A stretch of 64,000 bases of DNA from CAWGOF01 sp963824225 (GTDB taxonomy: Bacteria; Acidobacteriota; Polarisedimenticolia; Polarisedimenticolales; Polarisedimenticolaceae), in contig CAWGOF010000003.1 in NCBI GenBank assembly GCA_963824225.1, positions 1,302,001 through 1,366,000 of the forward strand, in the 5' to 3' direction. Both the position numbers and the translations under genes were made by a program. Under the pieces are notes generated by a model, which saw only the letters and a program-made list of their open reading frames with translations, did not search any database and had not been told where the DNA came from. Below are positions 19,937 to 27,999 of the stretch, piece after piece. Numbering within the stretch: position 1 is the first letter of the stretch; each line of letters starts with the position of its first letter.

Positions 19937-20455
19937 TCAGGAGTTGCCGGGCACGATGCCACGCGGGGCGGTCTTGCCAGGCGCGATGCTCCGCGGGGCG
20001 CTCTTGCCAGGCACGACGCCGCGCGGGGCGCTCTTGCCGGGTGCGACGCTTCGCGGCGCGCTCTTGCCCGGCACGACGCCACGCGGGGCGCTCTTGCCCG
20101 GCACGACGCCACGCGGGGCGGTCTTGCCAGGTGCGACGCTTCGCGGGGCGCTCTTGCCCGGCACGACGCCTCGTGGAGCGGTCTTGCCCGGCGCAACGCT
20201 TCGTGGCGTGTTCTTGCCCGGTGCGACGCTTCGCGGCGCGGTCTTACCAGGCGCGACGCTTCGCGGCGCGCTCTTGCCAGGCACAACGCCTCGCGGCAAG
20301 CTCTTGCTTGGCAGCACAGCGTGCGAGGTGATCCCACCGGCCTGCGGCGTGACCGACTCGAATCGGACCTCGGTGTGATCCGCTCCGGTGAGACGCTTCA
20401 ACTCGTGCCGCTGCTTCGGCGTGAGCTTGATCGTGACGTTCTTCGGCTTGGCCAT
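19937..20455 (-). CDS. Decapeptide-repeat precursor protein, copy 2 (12 repeats)
   Basis: 172 residues. The conserved N-terminal 36 residues (MAKPKNVTIKLTPKQR...FESVT) are followed by a 15-residue linker and then, from residue 52, twelve decapeptides and a final Ser. Units are of two strictly coupled types: (S/T)APRG(V/I)VPGK and (S/T/N)xPRS(V/I)APGK, six of each. The tail is very basic and Pro-rich with no acidic residue, and no Cys occurs, which argues against thioether or disulfide cores. The start is fixed by AAAGGAGA eight bases before the ATG and by similarity to copy 1. The gene has its own sigma-54 promoter and intrinsic terminator. A peptide precursor is likely; a nucleic-acid- or surface-binding basic repeat protein is the alternative. 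Confidence 0.8.
   Translation of the reverse strand: MAKPKNVTIKLTPKQRHELKRLTGADHTEVRFESVTPQAGGITSHAVLPSKSLPRGVVPGKSAPRSVAPGKTAPRSVAPGKNTPRSVAPGKTAPRGVVPGKSAPRSVAPGKTAPRGVVPGKSAPRGVVPGKSAPRSVAPGKSAPRGVVPGKSAPRSIAPGKTAPRGIVPGNS
19943..20302 (-). repeat. 30-bp tandem repeat array 2 (12 decapeptide units)
   Basis: Twelve in-frame 30-bp units. In N-to-C order the types are G,S,S,S,G,S,G,G,S,G,S,G, where G is the PRGxVP form and S the PRSxAP form. The last unit ends in Asn instead of Lys. Confidence 0.92.
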
Positions 20456-20504
20456 TCCCAATCTCCTTTGAGGATCGACCCCCAACTGGACTGTCCGGGC
20501 TATT

Positions 20505-20520
20505 TGCAAGCCGCTTGCCA
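20505..20520 (-). promoter_or_regulatory. Sigma-54 promoter of repeat-peptide copy 2
   Basis: The minus strand reads TGGCAAGCGGCTTGCA, a -24/-12 element with correct spacing, 49 bases before the ATG of the 172-residue repeat gene. It is the counterpart of the element at 19603-19618. Confidence 0.87.
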
Positions 20521-20582
20521 CGTCGCCGCCGTCGATCCGAACCGGCAACTCGCGCCGACGAGCCGCTCGTATGGTTCACTTT

Positions 20583-20609
20583 CTCGACTCGGAGTCGAGT
20601 AACTCGACC
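20583..20609. promoter_or_regulatory. Upstream activator sites for copy 2
   Basis: GTCGAGTAACTCGACC (20594-20609) matches the copy 1 site at 14 of 16 bases and is also 73 bp from its promoter. It overlaps a second palindrome at 20583-20599 with perfect 8-bp arms around one base. It lies between the promoter and the end of the response-regulator gene. Confidence 0.75.
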
Positions 20610-20620
20610 GGGGCGCGCGA

Positions 20621-21982
20621 TCACAAGCCGTGCTTTCTCGTCAAATACTTCATCTGGCTCGCGTCGAGCCCCAGGTCGCGCGCCGCCCGGGCCTTGACCC
20701 CCCGGGCCCGCTGGATCGCATCCACCAGCACCTTCCGCTCGTAGGCCTCGATCGCGGCCTTGAACCCGACCGCCCCAGCGCCCCCGTCCTCGCCCGGCGC
20801 CGCGACCCGCTCGATGTCGGCGAGCGCGATCGTGTCCCCGTCCGTCAGCACGGACAGCGTGTCGACGACGTTCCGCAGCTCCCGTACGTTTCCGGGCCAC
20901 GCCCGCGCGCGCAGCGCTTCTGCGGCTTCGGCGGACAACGCCTTCGGCGCCGCTCCTCGCGCCTCGGCCGCGAGCTTGAGGAAGTGCTCGGCGAGCAACG
21001 GCACGTCCTCCGGGCGCTCGCGCAGCGGCGGGAGGCGGATCGGGAACACGCGGATCCGGAAGTACAGGTCTTCGCGGAACTCGTTGCGCCGCACTTTGGC
21101 GCCCAGGTCGTCGTTCGTCGCCGCGACGAGACGGATGTCGACCGGAAGGGCGCGGTTCGAGCCGATCCGCTCGACGGTGCGCTGCTCGAGGACGCGCAGC
21201 AGCTTGGTCTGCGTCGCGGGCGCGAGACAGCCGACCTCGTCGAGGAACAGCGTGCCGCCCGACGCCGCCTCGAACCGGCCGATCCGCGTGGCCGTCGCGC
21301 CGGTGAACGAACCCTTCTCGTGGCCGAACAGCTCCGATTCGAGCAGGCTCTCGGGCAGAGCGGCGCAGTGCAGGGCGACGAACGGTCCGTCCCGCCGCGC
21401 GCTGTGGTAGTGGATCGCGCGGGCCACGAGCTCCTTGCCCGTCCCGCTCTCGCCCTCCAGGATCACGGTGACACCCGTGTCGGCCACGCGTTGAACCGCC
21501 GTCGTCACCGCGCGGATGGGCGCGCTGACGCCGACCATCCCTTCGAGCTGGAACCGCTCGCGCAGCTGGTCGCGCAGGCGCCGGTTCTCGGCCTCGATCG
21601 TCCGGCGCTCGACGGCGCGCGCCAGGACCACGCGCAGCGCGTCGATGTCGAACGGCTTCTGGAAGAAGTCGTAGGCGCCCCGGTCGATCGCCCGCAGCGC
21701 CGCCTGACGCTCCTCGAGGCCCGACATCACGACGACCGTCGCCCCGGTCGCGCGCGCCGCGTCGAGGATCCGGAACCCCTCCTCGGGGACGTTGCCCGGC
21801 GGTAGACACAGATCGAGCAGCACGAGGTCCGGCCGGAACCGCTCGAGCGCCTCGAGCGCGGCCGGGCGATCTCCCACGCCCTCGAGCCCGTAGCTCTGGC
21901 GCAGCGCCCAATGGAACTGCTGGGCCAGCCGCGGGTCGTCCTCGACCACGAGGAGCAGCGGCCTGTCCCGCTCGGTGGTCAC
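20621..21982 (-). CDS. Sigma-54-dependent response regulator, NtrC family (PrsR-like)
   Basis: 453 residues, GTG start overlapping the kinase stop (GTGA). An N-terminal receiver domain carries the phospho-Asp in LVLLDLCLPPG. The AAA+ domain has Walker A GESGTGKE, the sigma-54 loop as GSFTGA (Ser for the usual Ala) and Walker B GTLFLDEVG. A short Fis-type helix-turn-helix closes the protein (ARDLGLDASQMKYLTRKHGL). It should activate the two sigma-54 promoters immediately downstream; the GTCGA palindromes there are candidate binding sites. The arrangement resembles PrsR of exosortase/PEP-CTERM systems, but no exosortase or PEP-CTERM protein is visible. Confidence 0.93.
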   Translation of the reverse strand: MTTERDRPLLLVVEDDPRLAQQFHWALRQSYGLEGVGDRPAALEALERFRPDLVLLDLCLPPGNVPEEGFRILDAARATGATVVVMSGLEERQAALRAIDRGAYDFFQKPFDIDALRVVLARAVERRTIEAENRRLRDQLRERFQLEGMVGVSAPIRAVTTAVQRVADTGVTVILEGESGTGKELVARAIHYHSARRDGPFVALHCAALPESLLESELFGHEKGSFTGATATRIGRFEAASGGTLFLDEVGCLAPATQTKLLRVLEQRTVERIGSNRALPVDIRLVAATNDDLGAKVRRNEFREDLYFRIRVFPIRLPPLRERPEDVPLLAEHFLKLAAEARGAAPKALSAEAAEALRARAWPGNVRELRNVVDTLSVLTDGDTIALADIERVAAPGEDGGAGAVGFKAAIEAYERKVLVDAIQRARGVKARAARDLGLDASQMKYLTRKHGL

Positions 21983-22686
21983 GCGTCGGGGACGGGGAAG
22001 TGGAACCGCACGCGCGTTCCGACCCCTTCGGTCGTCAGAATCCGCGCCGAGCCGCCGTGCAGGAACGCGACCTGCCGGAACGTGTACACGCCCAGGCCGA
22101 GGCCGTCCTCTTTGGTGCTCGCGAACGGGCGCGACAGGCGCTCGCGCAGGAACTCCGCGCTCATGCCCGGCCCGGTGTCGCCGATCTCGACCGTCACGCG
22201 CTCCTGACCGCCGCGCTGTGCGCGCGAGGTGGCGAGCCACAGCGTTCCCCGTCCGTCCATCGCCTCGATCGCGTTCTCGATCGCGCAGGCGAAGGCGCGA
22301 CGCAGCAGGAACGAGTCGCCCCACACCCGGGGCACCTCGCGGTAGTACTCGAGAATCTCGAGCCCGCGCTCGGGATCGGAGCGGATCCCGTGCAGCGCGT
22401 CCTCGAGCACCTCGTTCAGGTCGAGCTTGAGCTTGACCACGACGCGCTGGTCGTGGTCCCGAAGATCCTGCGCCAAGCGACGGAGGTGCAAGACGGTGTC
22501 GTCCAGCACGTCGAGCGCCGTGCTCTTGAACATCGGATCGTCGTAGTTCGACTCGAGGTTGTGGAGCAGCAGACCCAGGCGCCCGGCCAGGTTCTTGATG
22601 TCGTGGACCAGCAGGTTCGCCCCGGCCTCTGCCGGAGCGGGCCGTCTCGGCCGGGACTTGCCGCTGCGCGCCGCCTGCGGCTTCAT
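21979..22686 (-). CDS. Soluble histidine kinase (PrsK-like transmitter)
   Basis: 235 residues with no membrane helix or obvious sensor domain. The phospho-acceptor segment is LLVHDIKNLAGRLGLLL (His28), the form seen in PrsK-type kinases. The ATPase domain has an N-box (ENAIEAMDGRGTL), G1 (DTGPGMS) and G2 (GLGLGVYTF). The gene overlaps the upstream HlyD-type gene (ATGA) and the downstream response regulator (GTGA), so all three are one operon. Lacking a sensor, it probably takes its input from another protein; the HlyD lipoprotein or the GAF-HlyD fusion are candidates (inference). Confidence 0.9.
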   Translation of the reverse strand: MKPQAARSGKSRPRRPAPAEAGANLLVHDIKNLAGRLGLLLHNLESNYDDPMFKSTALDVLDDTVLHLRRLAQDLRDHDQRVVVKLKLDLNEVLEDALHGIRSDPERGLEILEYYREVPRVWGDSFLLRRAFACAIENAIEAMDGRGTLWLATSRAQRGGQERVTVEIGDTGPGMSAEFLRERLSRPFASTKEDGLGLGVYTFRQVAFLHGGSARILTTEGVGTRVRFHFPVPDA

Positions 22687-23774
22687 GGCTCGGGGTCCCC
22701 ACGGACCTCGATCGGCTGACCGGACACCAGATCTTCGGCGGGAGCGAAGATCACGCGGTCCGCTTCGGCCACGGCGCCGCGCACGACGAGGTCCGGCCCC
22801 AGAACCTCGACCAGCTCGACCGTGCGGCGCTCGGCCCGTCCGTCGCGGGCGACGAGAAGCGCGACTTCGGACCCGGCGGTGGGCCGCGCGTCGCGCACGG
22901 CCTCGCGCGGCAAGCGGAACAGCGGCTCGGTCCGCACGCCGTCGAACCGCACGGTCGCAGCCGCGCCGACGCGGAGCCCGTCCCGCGACGCGAGCTCGAC
23001 GATCACGGGAGCGGTGCCGCTCGCCGGATCGACGGCGGGACCGACGAACACGACCCGCGCGGGGACCGCGCCTCGACCGCCCTCGAGCTCGACCGCCGCG
23101 CGGCCGCCGCGCGAGATCGCAGCGAGCGCGGGCTCGGGGACGTAGACGCGGGCGCGCAGCGGGTCTGTGGCGACGAGACGGAACAGCGAGGTCGTCTCGT
23201 CCGTCGATACGCGCTGTCCGACGACCACCATGCGGTCGACGATCGTCCCGTCGAACGGCGCGCGGATCGTGCAGCGCTCGAGGCGCGCCCGCGCCAGGTC
23301 GACCTCGGTGGCCGTCATGTCGCGCTCGATCTCCTTGCGCAGCCGCTCCTCGCTCGACACGATCCGCTCGTCGTGGAGCGTGCTCGCGCGCACGAACTCG
23401 GCCTCGCGGAAGCGCAGCTCCTGCTCGGCCATGCGCAGCTCGGCCTCGGCCAGGTCGCGCTCGAGCACGGCGAGCGGCTGTCCACGCTTCACGCTCTGCC
23501 CACGCTCGACCAGCAGCTCGACGACGAGCCCGTTCTGGCGTGCGGTGACCGAGACGTCACGCTCGACGTACAGGTGCGAGGAGAACGAGCTCGCGTGGTC
23601 GATGCGCACCGGGGCGACCGTGCGCACGACGTGGGCCGCGGGCTTGCTCGCGACCGCCGGACGCTCGTTCGCACCCACGGTTCCGGAGGAGCAGCCCAGC
23701 TGCGCCGAGACCGCCGCCCCGAGCGCCGCGGCGAGCGCTACGCTGCCGATCGCCCCTCGTTCCTTGGAGATCAT
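22683..23774 (-). CDS. HlyD/RND-type periplasmic adaptor, putative lipoprotein
   Basis: 363 residues from the ATG at 23774. The N-terminal signal ends near QLGCSS, so it may be lipidated, although position -3 is not typical. It has both lipoyl halves (VTARQNGLVVELLVERGQSVKRGQPL and IRAPFDGTIVDRMVVVGQRV), a coiled-coil hairpin between them, a beta-barrel and a membrane-proximal domain. Such proteins normally bridge an inner-membrane pump and TolC, but no pump or TolC gene is adjacent. Instead it is translationally coupled to the two-component genes. It may couple export to signalling, or may work with the M50-HlyD and GAF-HlyD proteins. Confidence 0.88.
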   Translation of the reverse strand: MISKERGAIGSVALAAALGAAVSAQLGCSSGTVGANERPAVASKPAAHVVRTVAPVRIDHASSFSSHLYVERDVSVTARQNGLVVELLVERGQSVKRGQPLAVLERDLAEAELRMAEQELRFREAEFVRASTLHDERIVSSEERLRKEIERDMTATEVDLARARLERCTIRAPFDGTIVDRMVVVGQRVSTDETTSLFRLVATDPLRARVYVPEPALAAISRGGRAAVELEGGRGAVPARVVFVGPAVDPASGTAPVIVELASRDGLRVGAAATVRFDGVRTEPLFRLPREAVRDARPTAGSEVALLVARDGRAERRTVELVEVLGPDLVVRGAVAEADRVIFAPAEDLVSGQPIEVRGDPEP

Positions 23775-23851
23775 CCCGCCCCGTTCCCAACACCGGATTG
23801 CAGAATTGTACGATCTAGCGGCGCCTCGGGGTCCCCTTTTTCGCACGCCAG

Positions 23852-25018
23852 CTACGCCGGACCGTCCTCGACCGGTTGGGCCCGCTTGCGCAGGAGCGCC
23901 TCGCCGAGCGGGAGCTCGGCCAGAACCCGGGCGATCCGGGGCGCGGCCTGCCCGTCGCCATACGGGTTCGCGAGACCCCGCAGGCTCTCGCGGAACGCCG
24001 GATCGAGCGCCCGGGACAGGGCCCGGAGGATGGCTTCGCGGTCCGCCGGGGCATCGACGACGCTCGCGGTGCGCTCCCGACCCTGTTGCCTCAAGCCGAC
24101 GTTGACCGACGGCAGCGGGATCGACGGCGTCTCCATGATCCCGCTGCTCGAGTTCCCCACGAGCGCCGCGGCGTGTCCGAGCAGGCTCCAGTACGCCACC
24201 GGGCTCAGGTTGACGAACAGGCGCGAGCCCGGGCGCTGGGCGACGAGCGTTTCCGCGCGCCGAACGAGCTCGCGGCTCCCGGCGTCGGCATTGGGGAAGC
24301 AGAACGCGAGCGGCTCGGCCACTCGCTCGAGCGCGGCGAACACCGCATCGGCTTCGCGCACGGTGTCCCGCGCGATCGTCACCGGGTGGTACGACACGAC
24401 GAGTGGCGGCCGGTCGAGCGACATCCCGAGCGCGCGCTCGAGCGCGGCGCGCTCGAGGAGCCGCGATCGCGTGAGGTGATCGAGGGAGGGCGCACCCACC
24501 CGCTGCACGCGCCACGGCTCCTCCCCGAGCGCGAGCACGCGCCGGCGCGCGCTCTCGGTCGGTGTGAAGTGCACGTGGCTCAGCTTGGTCAGCGCGTTAC
24601 GCACGGCGTCGTCGATCGCGCCCTCGCTGACCTCGCCTCCTTCGACGTGGGCGATCGGGATGCGTAGCGCGAGCGCGACGGCAGCGGGCGCCAGGAGCTC
24701 GTACCGGTCGGCGACGAGGAGCAGCAGGTCGGGTCGCATGCGGCCCAGCGTCTCGGCCAGCCCGAGCGTGGCCACGCCGATCGTCTTGGCCATCCCGACG
24801 TCCGTGTCCGAGCTGAGCAGGCACTCGACTCGCTCGTCGACCGGGAGGCCGTCGCGCACGATCTCGCGCTCGGCGCGACCGAACTCGGACGCGAGCTGCG
24901 CTCCGATGGCCACGACGGACGGCGCAAGGAGCGGGTGGTCGCGCATCTCGCGCACGACCCACACGAGGTGGCTCCAGTCGGCGCGCGAAGTCGTGACGAC
25001 GGCGATCCGGCGCTGCAT
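23852..25018 (-). CDS. neuC: UDP-N-acetylglucosamine 2-epimerase (hydrolysing), NeuC-like
   Basis: 388 residues of the GT-B-like epimerase family. It starts RRIAVVTTSRADWSHL, as in NeuC, NnaA and LegG proteins, with the hallmark VGNSSSGIMETPSI late in the protein and HVEGGEVSEGAIDDAVRNALTKLSHVHF (catalytic region) in the middle. It would release ManNAc or a related sugar from UDP-GlcNAc, or from a diacetylated derivative, for nonulosonic acid synthesis. No sialic or legionaminic acid synthase is in the window, so the pathway cannot be completed here. It reads in the same direction as the HlyD operon, 77 bases upstream of it. Confidence 0.88.
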   Translation of the reverse strand: MQRRIAVVTTSRADWSHLVWVVREMRDHPLLAPSVVAIGAQLASEFGRAEREIVRDGLPVDERVECLLSSDTDVGMAKTIGVATLGLAETLGRMRPDLLLLVADRYELLAPAAVALALRIPIAHVEGGEVSEGAIDDAVRNALTKLSHVHFTPTESARRRVLALGEEPWRVQRVGAPSLDHLTRSRLLERAALERALGMSLDRPPLVVSYHPVTIARDTVREADAVFAALERVAEPLAFCFPNADAGSRELVRRAETLVAQRPGSRLFVNLSPVAYWSLLGHAAALVGNSSSGIMETPSIPLPSVNVGLRQQGRERTASVVDAPADREAILRALSRALDPAFRESLRGLANPYGDGQAAPRIARVLAELPLGEALLRKRAQPVEDGPA

Positions 25019-25059
25019 CGACCCTCCCGGGGATCCGCGAGGCCACTATAATCGCCGGC

Positions 25060-25557
25060 GTGAAGCGGTCGTGGCCAAAGCTGGGCTGGCGCATCTACGT
25101 CCCGGCTGGAATCGTGCTCCTCGTGTTCCTGTCGATCGACGACTGGGGCCGCGACTGGACCTCCTACGCCGCGGAGATCCAGGAGGACGGTCCGAGCGGC
25201 GCAGCGGGGCCGCTCGTGTCGACGCGACCGACCACCCAACTCGTCGAGGCCGCGCGCTGGGGCGCCGCACGCGTCGGCGGCTACGAGTTCGTCGGGACGT
25301 CGCGCGAAGACGATCGGACGAGCGTCGCGTTCGTCCACGTGACGCGGCCCTTCGGGCTGCGCGACGACGTCACGCTGCGCATTCGCGACGTCGGAGCGAG
25401 GCGCGTCCTCAGCGGCCGCTCGGTGTCGCGGCTGCACATCGGCGACCTCGGACGCAACCCGCGCAACCTGCGGCGGCTCCTGGCCGAGGTCGACGCGGTC
25501 CTGGACAACGCTGCACGCGATCCCGCGCCGTTCGGTGCCGAGGCGGTCGCCCGATGA
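25060..25557 (+). CDS. DUF1499-like small membrane protein
   Basis: 165 residues. One N-terminal transmembrane helix (YVPAGIVLLVFLSI) is followed by a soluble domain resembling DUF1499: a STRPTTQLVEAARWGAARVGGYEF segment, then SVAFVHVTRPFGLRDDVTLRI, and a C-terminal GRSVSRLHIGDLGRNPRNLRRLL. The function of the family is unknown. It is divergent from the epimerase, with 41 bases between starts. The stop is followed at once by a short tandem duplication carrying alternative ATGs for the next gene. Confidence 0.7.
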   Translation: MKRSWPKLGWRIYVPAGIVLLVFLSIDDWGRDWTSYAAEIQEDGPSGAAGPLVSTRPTTQLVEAARWGAARVGGYEFVGTSREDDRTSVAFVHVTRPFGLRDDVTLRIRDVGARRVLSGRSVSRLHIGDLGRNPRNLRRLLAEVDAVLDNAARDPAPFGAEAVAR

Positions 25558-25570
25558 CGGCGGGCGCCCA

Positions 25571-26626
25571 ATGACGGCGGGTCGCCCGATGAGGGCGCGC
25601 GGCATGGCGCTCGCGACCCTCGCGGCGTGCCTCGCGCTCCCGCTCGCGGCGCAGCAGGAACAGGACGAGGACCTCGAGCGGCAGCGGCGCGAGGACGAGC
25701 GGTACCGCCAGCGCTACGCCTCGCCCTCGCCCGAAGCGCCTCCCGACACCGATCGCGCGGCGCTCGAGCGCGCGTACACCCTGATCCGGGACACGAACCA
25801 CCGCGCGCTTCGCACGCCGACCGTCGCGCTCGACACGGACGATCCGCGGATCGACCTGCGGGCCGTGGAGCGGCTCGTCTCGGCCACGAACCGCTTGTTC
25901 GAAGCCGTGTTCGGCGGACGGGTCGACCTGGCGGCCGACCCGGCGCCCGCGCAGGTGTTCCTGTTCTGGTCGTACGCGGACTACAACCAGCTCGTCGGGG
26001 GCGCGTACAGCCGGAGCCTGCTCCGGCCCAAGGGCCACTACGGGACGATGTTCGACGCCGTGGCCCTGCACACCGACTCGGACCAGCCGGGCGGCCTGGG
26101 CGACACGCTCGTCCACGAGGTGTCGCACCGACTCGTGGACAAGCGGCTGTACGCGGGGAGCGGCATGCCTCCGCCGTGGCTCGGCGAAGGGCTGGCCGAG
26201 TACTTCGGACGGACGCGGATCGACGAGCACGGCGCGTTCGAGCCGGGCGTCGTCGGAGGAAAGGCCGGATCCCTGTTCTCCGAAGGGCCGGCGCGCGCGG
26301 GAGCCTCGGACTCGAAGTCCAGCCTGCGCGAGCTCGCGCGCGTGCTCGAGCGCGGCGAGCGGGCGATCGGGAGCGAGGTCGTCCGGGCCGACCCCGCCCG
26401 GTACTATGGCGAGGCCACGCTCGGGCACTACGCGGCGAGCTGGATGCTCGTGCACTGGCTCCTGCACGCCGAGGATCCGGCGCGCACGGCGGGATTCTTC
26501 GAGTTCCTGGCGCTCGACCGGCGCGGGTCGGGCGGCCCCGACGCGTTCTTCCGGGCCGTCGGCATCGCCGAGTCCGATCTCGATGCGGCGCTCGCCACGC
26601 ACATCGCCCACGTCAAGGTTCGCTGA
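25571..26626 (+). CDS. Secreted gluzincin metallopeptidase (DUF1570-like)
   Basis: 351 residues from the ATG at 25571 (25589 is also possible). A signal peptide is present (MALATLAACLALPLAAQ). The zinc motif is TLVHEVSHRLVDKRL (HExxH), followed by WLGEGLAEYFG, where the Glu is the third ligand, as in gluzincins. The region from HYAASWMLVHWLL to the end is an alpha-helical cap. The substrate is unknown. It precedes the MATE gene by 20 bases. A 17-18 bp duplicated segment (25554-25590) leaves three in-frame or near-frame ATGs, so the start is uncertain. Confidence 0.75.
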   Translation: MTAGRPMRARGMALATLAACLALPLAAQQEQDEDLERQRREDERYRQRYASPSPEAPPDTDRAALERAYTLIRDTNHRALRTPTVALDTDDPRIDLRAVERLVSATNRLFEAVFGGRVDLAADPAPAQVFLFWSYADYNQLVGGAYSRSLLRPKGHYGTMFDAVALHTDSDQPGGLGDTLVHEVSHRLVDKRLYAGSGMPPPWLGEGLAEYFGRTRIDEHGAFEPGVVGGKAGSLFSEGPARAGASDSKSSLRELARVLERGERAIGSEVVRADPARYYGEATLGHYAASWMLVHWLLHAEDPARTAGFFEFLALDRRGSGGPDAFFRAVGIAESDLDAALATHIAHVKVR

Positions 26627-26646
26627 GCGCGACGGACGCGGCGGTC

Positions 26647-27999
26647 GTGCTCCGCATCGATGGCCCGGCTCTCGCGGGCGAGGCGCGGCCGATGCTGCGG
26701 CTCGCGCTGCCCGTGGTCCTCGGAGAGCTCGGCTGGGTCTCGCTCGGGGTCGTCGACGTGATGATGGTCGGGCGTGTCGACGCCGAATCGATTGGCGCGT
26801 TGAGCCTCGGCCGTGCGCTCGTGATGCTCGTCTCGATCACCGGGATGGGCCTGCTCCTGGGCCTCGATACGGTGGTGTCCCAAGCTCATGGCGCGGGCTC
26901 ACTCGACGAGTGCCGGGCCTGGCTCGTCCAGGGCAGCTGGCTCGCCCTGGCGATCTCGCCGTTCGCGGTCGCCGCGTGCCACGTGCTCGGCCTCGGCCTC
27001 GCGTCCTGGAACATCGAGCCCCGCGTGCGGACGACGGGGGTCGACTTCCTTTCCGCCGTGCGCTGGGGCGTGCCACCGCTCTTCCTGTACTTCGCGTTCC
27101 GCCGCTATCTGCAGGCGATCGGCCTCGTGCGGCCGATCCTGCTCGCGCTCGTGACGGCGAACGCAGTGAACCTGTTCGGCAACTGGGTCTTGATCCAAGG
27201 ACATCTCGGCGCCCCGGCGCTCGGCGCCGTCGGCTCGGCGTGGGCCACCGTCGCGGCGATGAGCTGTCTCGCGCTCGTGCTCCTCGGGGCGATCGTGCTC
27301 CACGAGCGCGGCGAGCGCCGACGTCCGTTGGGCCTGCGCCCCGACCGTGAGCGGCTCACGCGACTGCTGAAGCTCGGCGGGCCGGCGGCCCTGCAGCTCA
27401 TCGTCGAGGTCTCGGCGATCAGCCTGGTGACGACGCTCGTCGGCCGTCTCGCGCCCGCGGCGCTCGCCGCGCATCAAATCGCGCTGAACGCGGCGAGTGT
27501 GACGTACATGGTCCCGCTCGGCATCTCCTCCGCGGCCGCCGTGCGCGTCGGGCACGCGCTCGGTCGCGGCGATGCGCGGGGCGCGGCGGCGGCGGGCTGG
27601 TGCGCGATCGCGCTCGGCTGCGCGTTCATGGCCCTGGCCGGGACGGCGTTCGCTCTGCTCCCGCGGGCGATTGTCCATGCGTTCACGACGATCCCCGACG
27701 TCGTCGCGATCGGCGTTCCGCTCCTGTACCTCGCCGCCGTGTTCCAGCTGTTCGACGGGCTGCAGATCGTGACGACCGGAGCGCTGCGCGGCGCCGGAGA
27801 CACGCGCTCGGGGGCGCTCGTGTTGACGATCGCGTGGTGGGTGCTGGCGGTCCCGGTCGGGATGTGGCTGTGCTTCGGTCGCGACCTCGGCGTCCTGGGA
27901 CTGTGGGCCGGATTGACGCTCGGGCTCGTGGCCGCCGGCTGCTTCCTCGTGCCGGTGTGGACCCGCGCGGTGGGACGGTTCCTACGCGTCAGCGGTTGA
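26647..27999 (+). CDS. MATE family multidrug/toxin efflux transporter
   Basis: 450 residues with about 12 hydrophobic segments. It begins VLRIDGPALAGEARPMLRLALPVVLGELGW, and VDVMMVGRVDAESIGALSLG is the conserved MATE helix 1-2 region. The second half repeats the pattern from LLKLGGPAALQLIVEVSAI with LAAHQIALNAASVTYMVPLG. It exports drugs or cations in exchange for Na+ or H+ across the inner membrane. GTG at 26647 is chosen because longer readings fall in the out-of-frame shadow of the peptidase gene. Its stop overlaps the stop of the opposing aminotransferase by 11 bases. Confidence 0.92.
   Translation: MLRIDGPALAGEARPMLRLALPVVLGELGWVSLGVVDVMMVGRVDAESIGALSLGRALVMLVSITGMGLLLGLDTVVSQAHGAGSLDECRAWLVQGSWLALAISPFAVAACHVLGLGLASWNIEPRVRTTGVDFLSAVRWGVPPLFLYFAFRRYLQAIGLVRPILLALVTANAVNLFGNWVLIQGHLGAPALGAVGSAWATVAAMSCLALVLLGAIVLHERGERRRPLGLRPDRERLTRLLKLGGPAALQLIVEVSAISLVTTLVGRLAPAALAAHQIALNAASVTYMVPLGISSAAAVRVGHALGRGDARGAAAAGWCAIALGCAFMALAGTAFALLPRAIVHAFTTIPDVVAIGVPLLYLAAVFQLFDGLQIVTTGALRGAGDTRSGALVLTIAWWVLAVPVGMWLCFGRDLGVLGLWAGLTLGLVAAGCFLVPVWTRAVGRFLRVSG

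Noticed and set aside
19217..20302. 30-bp repeats as a CRISPR array
   Set aside because: The repeats are contiguous with no unique spacers, stay in one reading frame and belong to genes with leader, ribosome binding site and promoter.
19636..20378. Plus-strand ORFs with Cys/Arg-rich repeats over the same arrays
   Set aside because: They are antisense shadows of the repeat genes. They lack ribosome binding sites and conserved N-termini, while the minus-strand copies share both.
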